In this document: in pieces, positions 7,642-14,838 of the stretch
Numbering within the stretch: position 1 is the first letter of the stretch
Layout: each line of letters starts with the position of its first letter
NCBI RefSeq assembly: GCF_024171765.1
Contig: NZ_JAMTCI010000001.1
Coordinates: 1,341,137 to 1,405,136, forward strand
Source: Williamsia deligens
Lineage (GTDB): Bacteria; Actinomycetota; Actinomycetes; Mycobacteriales; Mycobacteriaceae
DNA: 64,000 nucleotides
Reading direction: 5' to 3'
Notes under the pieces: model-generated
Seen by the model: only the letters and a program-made list of their open reading frames with translations
Databases searched by the model: none
Told to the model about the DNA's origin: nothing
Program-made: the position numbers and the translations under genes

Positions 7642-8667
7642 ATGACCACCCACACGACCCGACGCATCGTCCTCGCCGCCCGACCCCACGGGGAGCCGAC
7701 CGACGACGACTTCCGGTTCGAGGAGGTGGAGCTGCCGGCGCCCACCGACGGGCAGGCGGTCCTGCAGACGCTGGATCTGTCCCTGGACCCCTACATGCGC
7801 GGCCGGATGAGCGCCGCGAAGTCCTACGCGCCGCCGGTGGAGATCGGCGACCCGATGGTGGGTGCCACGGTCTCCCGCGTGCTCGAGTCCACCGACCCGG
7901 CGTTCGCCGAGGGCGACGTCGTCCTCGGCTACGGCGGATGGCAGACGCACTCGGTGGAGCCGACGAAGCACCTGCGCAAGGTCGACACGTCCGTGGCGCC
8001 GGCGAGCACCGCGCTCGGCGTCCTCGGGATGCCCGGGTTCACCGCCTACTCGGGGTTGCTCACCATCGGTGACCCGAAGCCGGGTGAGACGGTCGTCGTC
8101 GCGGCCGCCGTCGGCCCCGTCGGATCGGCTGTCGGCCAGATCGCGAAGCTCAGGGGCGCGCGGGCCGTCGGGATCGCGGGTGGTCCCGACAAGGTCGCGC
8201 ACCTCCGCGACGAGTTCGGCTTCGACGCTGCGGTCGATCACCGCGCGGACGACTTCGCCGACCGGTTGGCGGCCGCGACCCCCGATGGGATCGACGTCTA
8301 CTTCGAGAACGTGGGCGGTCACGTGTTCGACGCGGTGCTCCCCCGGATGAACACCTACGGCCGGATCCCGGTCTGCGGCCTCGTCGCCAACTACAACCGC
8401 ACCTCGCTGCCGGAGGGGCCTGACCGCAGTGGTGCGCTCATGGGTCAGATCCTGACGCGCAGTCTCACCGTGCGCGGGTTCATCCAGACCGAGTTCGTCG
8501 CGACCCAGCAGGAGGCGTTCCTGCGGGAGGCGACGCAGTGGGTCGCCGACGGGAAGCTCAAGTACGTCGAGGACGTCACCGACGGTTTCGACAACACCCT
8601 GGACGCATTCCGGGCCATGCTCGCGGGCCGGACCTTCGGCAAGACCGTCGTGCACGTCGCCGACTAG
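7642..8667 (+). CDS. NADP-dependent oxidoreductase (zinc-independent MDR, CurA-like)
   Basis: A 341-residue medium-chain reductase of the leukotriene B4 dehydrogenase/CurA group. It has an N-terminal GroES-like fold with the LDPYMRGRM signature, GYGGWQ, and a nucleotide-binding AAAVGPVGSAVGQIAKLRGA loop (AxxGxxG). There are no structural zinc cysteines. Such enzymes reduce activated double bonds of enones or alkenals with NADPH. The ATG at 7642 follows a good ribosome site (aggagag). It stands alone between the divergent ApbE operon and an SRPBCC gene. Substrate unknown. Confidence 0.9.
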   Translation: MTTHTTRRIVLAARPHGEPTDDDFRFEEVELPAPTDGQAVLQTLDLSLDPYMRGRMSAAKSYAPPVEIGDPMVGATVSRVLESTDPAFAEGDVVLGYGGWQTHSVEPTKHLRKVDTSVAPASTALGVLGMPGFTAYSGLLTIGDPKPGETVVVAAAVGPVGSAVGQIAKLRGARAVGIAGGPDKVAHLRDEFGFDAAVDHRADDFADRLAAATPDGIDVYFENVGGHVFDAVLPRMNTYGRIPVCGLVANYNRTSLPEGPDRSGALMGQILTRSLTVRGFIQTEFVATQQEAFLREATQWVADGKLKYVEDVTDGFDNTLDAFRAMLAGRTFGKTVVHVAD

Positions 8668-8703
8668 GGTCCGACGGCTCGTCCGCCGACTACTGTCGGA
8701 GGC

Positions 8704-9186
8704 ATGGTCGCCGTCCACTCGCACTCGGATTCCGTTGTCGTCGCCGCTGATCCGAACACCGTCTACGACGTCGTCGCGGATGTGACGCGCACCGGCGAGT
8801 GGAGTCCGATCTGCGAGGCCTGTTGGTGGGACGCCGGCGACGAGCCGGGTCCCGACGGGCCTCGCGTGGGGGCGTGGTTCACCGGTCGGAACGTCACCCC
8901 CGACCGCACCTGGGAGACCCGCTCTCTCGTGGTCGCGGCCGACCGTGGGCGCGAGTTCGCCTGGCTGGTCTGGGGGAAGTACGCCCGCTGGGGGTACACC
9001 CTGCGGGCGACCGACGGCGGGACCGAACTCACCGAGTCGTGGCAGTTCCTCGACGAGGGCATCGAGTACTTCCACGGGAAGTACGGCGACGAGGCCCAGG
9101 CGCAGATCCAGAACCGGATCGACGCCGCGCACAGTGGGATCCCCGCCACACTCGCGCGCGTGAAGGACAGCGTCGAGGGTTCCTGA
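8704..9186 (+). CDS. SRPBCC-family protein (polyketide cyclase/dehydrase-like)
   Basis: A 160-residue single-domain START/Bet v1-like protein. The N-terminal strand and helix VVVAADPNTVYDVVADVTR and the W-rich middle (EFAWLVWGKYARWGY) fit the SRPBCC fold, which binds hydrophobic ligands in a cavity. It lies 36 bp after the reductase stop and is probably co-transcribed. No catalytic residue pattern lets me name a reaction. Confidence 0.85.
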   Translation: MVAVHSHSDSVVVAADPNTVYDVVADVTRTGEWSPICEACWWDAGDEPGPDGPRVGAWFTGRNVTPDRTWETRSLVVAADRGREFAWLVWGKYARWGYTLRATDGGTELTESWQFLDEGIEYFHGKYGDEAQAQIQNRIDAAHSGIPATLARVKDSVEGS

Positions 9187-9270
9187 AGTCGGTTTTCGCA
9201 GGACACAGCCCTTCTCAGGCTTGCCTGGGCTTGCTGGACGGCCGCGGGACCCGCGTGTTGGATCGTCGCC

Positions 9271-9990
9271 ATGACCGAGACGCCGACACAGCACGGAGCC
9301 GAGCCGCACGCCGGCGCGACCGCCAGCAAGCTGAACTGGCTGCGCGCCGGCGTGCTGGGCGCGAACGACGGGATCGTCTCCGTCGCAGGCATCGTCATCG
9401 GTGTCGCGGCGGCGACCGCGTCCCGCGAACCCATCCTCACCGCCGGGATCGCCGGCCTCACCGCCGGAGCGGTGTCGATGGCGTTGGGCGAGTACGTCTC
9501 CGTGTCCACGCAGCGCGACACCGAGAAGGCACTGCTGGCCAAGGAGCGCACCGAACTCGACGAGCAGCCGGAGGAGGAGCTCGAGGAACTGGCCGCGATC
9601 TACGAGGCGAAGGGGCTGTCCGCCGAGACCGCCTGGCAGGTGGCCACCGAGCTCACCGAGAAGGACGCGTTCGCCGCGCACGTCGAGGCCGAACTGGGCA
9701 TCGATCCCGACGAGCTCACCAACCCGTGGCATGCGGCGTTCTCCTCGGCCGTCTCCTTCACGCTGGGCGCCCTGCTCCCGTTGCTCGCGATCGTCCTGCT
9801 CCCGGCGCACCTGCGGATCCCGCTGACCTTCGTCGTCGTCGCGCTTGCCCTCGCGCTCGCCGGCTACATCAGCGCCGTCGTCGGTGACGCCGACCGCGGC
9901 ACCGCGGTACTCCGGGTCACCGTCGGCGGCGTGATCGCGATGGCGGTCACCTACCTGATCGGCACACTGGTCGGCACAGCAGTCGGCTGA
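9271..9990 (+). CDS. VIT1/CCC1-family iron/manganese transporter
   Basis: A 239-residue membrane protein with the family opening LRAGVLGANDGIVSVAGIVIG (first part of TM1), a cytoplasmic helical metal-binding segment rich in Glu (EEELEELAAIYEAKGLS), and three C-terminal hydrophobic helices. Members move Fe2+ or Mn2+ out of the cytoplasm. The length and five-helix layout match the family. It is monocistronic and convergent with the MFS gene at 10039. Confidence 0.9.
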   Translation: MTETPTQHGAEPHAGATASKLNWLRAGVLGANDGIVSVAGIVIGVAAATASREPILTAGIAGLTAGAVSMALGEYVSVSTQRDTEKALLAKERTELDEQPEEELEELAAIYEAKGLSAETAWQVATELTEKDAFAAHVEAELGIDPDELTNPWHAAFSSAVSFTLGALLPLLAIVLLPAHLRIPLTFVVVALALALAGYISAVVGDADRGTAVLRVTVGGVIAMAVTYLIGTLVGTAVG

Positions 9991-10038
9991 CGTCCCCACG
10001 GCGGGTGAGCCCGCACCGACGGAGACGACCGACGCCCA

Positions 10039-11250
10039 TCACGCAGTCAGCGTCGACCCCGACCGTGGACCGCGGGTGATCGCGAGGAGGAGACCTGCGG
10101 CGGCGATCTGTGTGGCCGCGGTGTAGCCGATGACGGTCGGCACCGAGCGCTCGTAGAGGGCTCCGATGAGCACCGACCCACCCAGCCATGCCACCCCATA
10201 CACAGCCGCGAACACACCGAACCCGGTGCCCCGTCGTGTCGCGGGTACGAGATCGGCGACGGCTGCGCGGAACGTCGACTCGTGGACACCCATCGACGCG
10301 CCCCACACCACGGCACCGATCACCACGAGCGCCGCAGACGTCGTGAAGACCAGCACGGGGACCGCGGCCGCGAGGGGCAGGGCGATCATCAGCGCTCGCA
10401 TCCCGACGGCGTCGTAGAGCCGGCCCGACACGATCGCGGCGGCCGCGGCGGCTGCCATCGCACCCGCGTAGACCACCGGGATCAGCGCGTCGGGGATCAC
10501 GTGACGGGCATGCATGTGGAATGCGAGCACCGCGAACGTCGACGATCCCGCCATGGCGACGGCGGTGAAGACCGCGTATCGCCAGAACTCGGCGGGCAAC
10601 CGCGTCGGCGACACCCCGGTCGACGGTCGCTGGACCGACTCCTCGTAGGAGGCCGGCGCGGGAACCGCGCGGCGGAGCCAAAGGAGAGCGACGAGGGCCA
10701 GTGCGCCGGGGATCGCCAACACCCCGAAGCCCGCGCGGTACCCGATCCACGCCACGGCCCCGGCCACCAGCAGCGGTCCGATCAGGGCACCCGACTGGTC
10801 GAGCGCCTCGTGCACCGCGAACACCCGGCCCCGTCGACGTCCGGCACTCGCCTGGGCCAGCATCGTGTCGCGCGCCGGGGTGCGTACCGCCTTGCCGAAC
10901 CGCTCGACGATCACCAGCGCCGAGGCCGACCACAACGCCCCGGTGAGAGCGATGAGAGGGGCGGCGATCGCGGTCATCGCGTAGCCGAGCATCGACTGGT
11001 CCCACTGGCGCCCCACGCGGTCGGAGATCGGTCCGGTCACCATCCGCAGGATGAGGGCCACCGCCTCTCCGACACCGGTGATCAGGCCCACCACGGCCGC
11101 CGAGGCACCCAGTGCCGCGAGATAGGGGCCGGTGATCGACCGCGCACCCTCGTAGACCATGTCGGTCAGCATGCTGACCACGCCGAACCCCACCACGAAG
11201 CCCATGGGGCTCAGCCGGTTCGACCGTCGTCGTACCCGCGACGCACTCAT
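10039..11250 (-). CDS. MFS transporter
   Basis: A 403-residue protein with twelve hydrophobic segments and an MFS-type loop after TM2 (MVTGPISDRVGRQWDQSM, cf. GxxxDRxGRR). The substrate cannot be inferred; this subgroup resembles drug or metabolite exporters. It starts with an ATG that overlaps the stop of a 49-residue membrane protein (ATGA) and is the third gene of a minus-strand unit with the PAP2 phosphatase. Confidence 0.9.
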   Translation of the reverse strand: MSASRVRRRSNRLSPMGFVVGFGVVSMLTDMVYEGARSITGPYLAALGASAAVVGLITGVGEAVALILRMVTGPISDRVGRQWDQSMLGYAMTAIAAPLIALTGALWSASALVIVERFGKAVRTPARDTMLAQASAGRRRGRVFAVHEALDQSGALIGPLLVAGAVAWIGYRAGFGVLAIPGALALVALLWLRRAVPAPASYEESVQRPSTGVSPTRLPAEFWRYAVFTAVAMAGSSTFAVLAFHMHARHVIPDALIPVVYAGAMAAAAAAAIVSGRLYDAVGMRALMIALPLAAAVPVLVFTTSAALVVIGAVVWGASMGVHESTFRAAVADLVPATRRGTGFGVFAAVYGVAWLGGSVLIGALYERSVPTVIGYTAATQIAAAGLLLAITRGPRSGSTLTA

Positions 11251-11396
11251 CGGACGGACTGGGCCGTTCGGCGTCGGACGCGGTGCTCATGACGTTCTGC
11301 CGTGCGGATCGCGCGGGCGACGACCAGAGCAGTCACGACGGAGAAGCCGACCCACAGCAGACCCGCCGCGGCGGCCACCAGCGCGACAACCGTCAC
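11247..11396 (-). CDS. Small single-helix membrane protein (49 aa)
   Basis: A short gene squeezed between PAP2 phosphatase and MFS genes with GTGA and ATGA overlaps on either side. That degree of coupling is the main evidence that it is real. It encodes one hydrophobic helix (residues 2-27, VALVAAAAGLLWVGFSVVTA included) and a basic C-terminus (RTAERHEHRVRRR). No family recognised; possibly an accessory subunit of a neighbouring membrane protein. Confidence 0.6.
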   Translation of the reverse strand: MTVVALVAAAAGLLWVGFSVVTALVVARAIRTAERHEHRVRRRTAQSVR

Positions 11397-12085
11397 CGCG
11401 TCGCCCCTGCCGGCGTCGATCCGCCGACCATCGTCCGCAACCGGACCGGGAGGTGCGGGCGGATCGCGGTCAGGATCGCGTCGACCAGCAGCGGCGCGGC
11501 GAGGACCGCCGCCACCGCGACGGCCACCGAGGCGACGACGTCGGTGAGCCAATGGGCTCCGAGGTACAGGCGTGACGCGCCGACTGCGACCGAGACCACC
11601 GCCGCCACCGCGACGGCGATGACGCGGGCGCGGCGACGTGCGGTCACGATCACCGCGAGCCCGAGCACGAGAGCGCAGGTCCCGGTGACATGGCCCGACG
11701 GGAACGACATCGCCGCCTCGGGTGATCCCACCTGATCCATCTCCGGAGGTCGCAGCCGGTCGACCGCCACCTTGAGCACCTCGGCGAGTGCTCCGGCGAT
11801 CGCGACGACACCGAGGACACGGGCGCCACGGTCAAGGCGTCGGTCGCGTCGGATCAGCACGACGGCGACGACAACGGCAGCGACGGCCACCCACGTCGGC
11901 GAGAACACGTCGCTGAGGGCGGTCGCGAGATGGGTCACCCACGGCGTGCGGTGATCGAGAACCCAACGCAGCGTCGACCTGTCGGCCCCGGCTGCCGGGT
12001 CGTGATGCACCGCGATGGCCAGACCGAGCCCGAGGACCGCGGCGACCAGCACGAGGGTGACCGCACCCCGGGCACGAGAAGACAT
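11393..12085 (-). CDS. PAP2-family phosphatase
   Basis: A 230-residue membrane protein with the three-part acid phosphatase signature: KVAVDRLRPP (K-x6-RP), SFPSGHVTG (PSGH) and SRLYLGAHWLTDV (SR-x5-H-x3-D). Five or six hydrophobic segments surround it. Members dephosphorylate lipid phosphates such as phosphatidate or undecaprenyl diphosphate on the outer membrane face. The ATG at 12085 is preferred to an upstream ATG that would only add polar residues. It heads the unit with the 49-aa protein and the MFS transporter, and is divergent from the histidine kinase gene. Confidence 0.92.
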   Translation of the reverse strand: MSSRARGAVTLVLVAAVLGLGLAIAVHHDPAAGADRSTLRWVLDHRTPWVTHLATALSDVFSPTWVAVAAVVVAVVLIRRDRRLDRGARVLGVVAIAGALAEVLKVAVDRLRPPEMDQVGSPEAAMSFPSGHVTGTCALVLGLAVIVTARRRARVIAVAVAAVVSVAVGASRLYLGAHWLTDVVASVAVAVAAVLAAPLLVDAILTAIRPHLPVRLRTMVGGSTPAGATR

Positions 12086-12167
12086 GCGAGCACAGTGCAC
12101 CAGCACCGCTGAGAGGACGCTGAAGGAGCATGCGTTCCGATCACCGCACCGCGCCTACCCTGCTGAC

Positions 12168-13601
12168 GTGCCCCTTCCGACGCGCCTCGACCTCACGGTC
12201 GCACGCGGCAGGATGGCGAGCGTCCGCGTACGCCTCACCGTCGTCGCCACGGTGCTGATGGCGATCGGCCTGGCGGTGGCGGCCGCGATCATGCTGCTGA
12301 TCCTGCACCGTTCGCTGCTCGACACCGCCGACGGCGCGACCCGCGCCCGCGCCACCGAGATCGCCGCCGCGCTCCGTTCGGCCCCTCCGTCCGACCTCGA
12401 CCCCACCGTGCTCGCCCCGACGACGGGAATCGATCTCGTCCAGGTCGTCGACGCCGACGGCCGGATCGTCGCATCGTCGCCGGGCGGCCGCGGAGCGCTG
12501 AGCGGCCCGTTGGTGGCTGGGCGTTCGGAGACACTCGACGACGCGCGCGTCCCCGGCAGTGACGACGACGCGAAATACCGGGCGACTGCCCGCGCCCTGA
12601 CCACGCCGACCGGAACCCTGACGGTCGTGGTGGGCGCGGCCGAGGGCCCCATCGATGACGTGGTGCTCACCGTGGCCCTGTTGCTCACCGTGGTGTTCCC
12701 CGTCATCCTCGCGCTGCTGGCGGTGGCCACGTACGTCCTGAGTGGCCGCACCCTGGCGCCGGTCGAGCGGATCCGTTCGCAGGTCGCCGATCTCGGTGGG
12801 CGGGACCTCGGTCGGCGGATCCCCGTGCCCGCGACCCGCGACGAGATCGCCCGGCTCGCCGACACCATGAACGCGATGCTCGAACGCCTCGACACGGCAC
12901 AGCGCCGGCAGGTGCAGTTCGTCGGGGACGCCTCCCACGAGCTGCGCAGCCCGCTCGTGACCCTGCTGGGTCTCATGGAACTGGCTGCTGCGCAGGGTGA
13001 GTCGATCGACCCCGAGACCGTCTCGACCGTTCTGCTGCCCGAGACGCAACGGCTGCACACCATGATCGACGACCTGCTGCTGTTGGCGCGATCCGACGAA
13101 CAGGGCCTGTCGCTGCGACGCGACGACGTCGATCTCGACGACGTCGTCGACTTCACCCTCCGACATCTCCGCGCGACAACGGATCTCACCGTCACCGGCG
13201 AGGTGACGGCTGTCCGGGTGACCGGGGATCGCGACGCACTCGCTCGCGCCGTCCGGAACATCACCGACAACGCCGTGCGTCACGCGCACTCGACCGTCCG
13301 GGTGTCCATGGCGGTCGACTCCCCCGGCGCAGTGTGCATCCACGTCGACGACGACGGCCCGGGCATCCCACCCGAGGATCGGGGACGGGTGGTCGAGCGG
13401 TTCGTCCGCCTCGACGACGCCCGTGCCCGCGGTGGCGGTCACGGCAGCGGGCTGGGTTTGGCGATCGTGGGCGAGATCATCGCGGCGCACGGCGGTGAGC
13501 TGACCCTCGACGAGTCACCGCTCGGAGGGACCCGCGCGACGCTGTCGGCGCCGACCGCGGATCGACCGACCACGGATCAGTCGACGGCGACCAACCGGTA
13601 A
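12168..13601 (+). CDS. Sensor histidine kinase
   Basis: About 477 residues. TM1 spans about 23-47, an extracytoplasmic sensor of about 115 residues follows, TM2 spans about 165-191, then HAMP (SGRTLAPVERIRSQVADLG), HisKA with the H-box DASHELRSP (H257), and a HATPase_c domain with N-box DNAVRHA and GHGSGLGLAIV. It autophosphorylates and passes phosphate to a response regulator. GTG at 12168 or ATG at 12213 could be the start; both keep TM1. Its 3' end overlaps the convergent OmpR-type regulator gene by 25 bp, and that regulator is its likely partner. Confidence 0.93.
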   Translation: MPLPTRLDLTVARGRMASVRVRLTVVATVLMAIGLAVAAAIMLLILHRSLLDTADGATRARATEIAAALRSAPPSDLDPTVLAPTTGIDLVQVVDADGRIVASSPGGRGALSGPLVAGRSETLDDARVPGSDDDAKYRATARALTTPTGTLTVVVGAAEGPIDDVVLTVALLLTVVFPVILALLAVATYVLSGRTLAPVERIRSQVADLGGRDLGRRIPVPATRDEIARLADTMNAMLERLDTAQRRQVQFVGDASHELRSPLVTLLGLMELAAAQGESIDPETVSTVLLPETQRLHTMIDDLLLLARSDEQGLSLRRDDVDLDDVVDFTLRHLRATTDLTVTGEVTAVRVTGDRDALARAVRNITDNAVRHAHSTVRVSMAVDSPGAVCIHVDDDGPGIPPEDRGRVVERFVRLDDARARGGGHGSGLGLAIVGEIIAAHGGELTLDESPLGGTRATLSAPTADRPTTDQSTATNR

Positions 13602-14251
13602 CCGACACCCCGAACGGTCTCGATGGACGCGCACCCGAACGGCCTGTCGATGCGGCGCCGGAGATACCCGATGTAGACCTCGACGACGTTGTCGTCGCCG
13701 TCGAAGTGGTCGTCCCAGACCGCGCGCAGGATCTCGGCCTTGCTGACCACGGCCCCGACGTTGCGCATGAGGAACTCCAGCACCGCGAACTCCCTCGGCG
13801 TCGGGGAGAGCGTCGTCCCCCGCCGGGCGACGACGTGTGCCGCGGGATCCAGGGTCAGCGATCCGGCGGTGAGCACCGCCGGACGCTCGGGTGCGCCGCG
13901 TCGGACCAGGGCACGCAGACGTGCGACGAGGACCCCGACCGAGACCGGCTTCACCAGATAGTCGTCGGCCCCGAGATCGAACGCGTCGATCTGGTCGAAG
14001 TCGCCGTCCTTCGCGGTCAGCATCACCACGGGCGTCCAGACGCCCTCGCGCCGTAGGGCGCGGACCACCTCGTAGCCGTTCTTGCCCGGCATCATGATGT
14101 CGAGAACGATCGCCTGGTAGTCGCCGTGCGTCGCGTGGGCGAGGCCGCCGATCCCGTCGTGTGCGAGGTCGACCACCCACCCCTGTGCGACCAACGCCCG
14201 CCGCAGCGTCTCGGCGGCATTCCTGTCGTCGTCGACCACGAGAACACGCAC
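13577..14251 (-). CDS. OmpR/PhoB-family response regulator
   Basis: A 224-residue regulator. The receiver domain has acidic pocket DDD (7-9), phospho-acceptor D51 (VLDIMMPG), T79 and K101 (DDYLVKP). The C-terminal winged helix (about 125-222) includes LSPTPREFAVLEFLMRN and VEVYIGYLRRRID. It is encoded tail to tail with the histidine kinase at 12168-13601, overlapping its end by 25 bp, whereas such pairs are normally co-directional. An inverted repeat AGGTG-N5-CACCT (14269-14283) 18 bp upstream of its ATG could be a self-operator. Target genes unknown. Confidence 0.95.
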   Translation of the reverse strand: MRVLVVDDDRNAAETLRRALVAQGWVVDLAHDGIGGLAHATHGDYQAIVLDIMMPGKNGYEVVRALRREGVWTPVVMLTAKDGDFDQIDAFDLGADDYLVKPVSVGVLVARLRALVRRGAPERPAVLTAGSLTLDPAAHVVARRGTTLSPTPREFAVLEFLMRNVGAVVSKAEILRAVWDDHFDGDDNVVEVYIGYLRRRIDRPFGCASIETVRGVGYRLVAVD

Positions 14252-14325
14252 GGGTGGCCACCTCCCTCAGGTGTGCCTCACCTGTTTCAGCGAATTCTCA
14301 ACGAGTCTCTGCTTGCATCACGCGT

Positions 14326-14796
14326 ATGGATTCCATCAACGGGATACCCGCCCACCCGCTCTTCGTCCACCTCGCGGTGGTCGCGATCCCTCTGCTCGCC
14401 GTCCTCGGCATCCTCACCGTGGTGTGGCCGGCGGCCCGGCGCAAGCTCGGGATCATCGTCCCGATCGTCGGCCTGGTCGCCGTGGTGATCACGCCGCTGA
14501 CCACGTCCGCCGGCGAATCGCTGGAGAAGGTCACCCGCCCGAATCCCGTGCTCGAGCGCCACACCGAACTCGGTGACCAGATGATCTACTTCGTCGCACC
14601 GCTGTTCGTCGCGGTGGTCCTCTACTGGGCCCTGTCCAGTCCCGTGGTGATGGACCGTCTTCCGTCCGCACCGGCAGGAGCGGTACGCGTGGGGTCCATC
14701 GTGCTGGCCGTGGCCACGGTGATCCTGGCCGTCGGCGCGATCATCTGGGTCTATCGCATCGGCGACACCGGCGCGGAGTCCGTCTGGCTCCACTGA
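14326..14796 (+). CDS. DUF2231-type membrane protein
   Basis: A 156-residue protein with four hydrophobic helices. It begins MDSINGIPAHPLFVHLAVVA, the GIPAHPLFVH motif being typical of DUF2231 proteins. Conserved histidines (H10, H15) near the membrane suggest cofactor or metal binding, but the function is not established. ATG at 14326 is the natural start because the family motif follows directly. It is divergent from the response regulator (75 bp between), which may control it. Confidence 0.85.
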   Translation: MDSINGIPAHPLFVHLAVVAIPLLAVLGILTVVWPAARRKLGIIVPIVGLVAVVITPLTTSAGESLEKVTRPNPVLERHTELGDQMIYFVAPLFVAVVLYWALSSPVVMDRLPSAPAGAVRVGSIVLAVATVILAVGAIIWVYRIGDTGAESVWLH

Positions 14797-14838
14797 TCGG
14801 CGGCCCCCGGCTCCGACGGACCTGGGACACTGGAGTGC

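Noticed and set aside
7450-9999. 849-codon minus-strand open frame opposite the reductase, SRPBCC and VIT1 genes
   Set aside because: Composition (Gly/Arg/Asp-rich, no domain) is that of an antisense shadow; the plus-strand genes beneath it are recognisable families.
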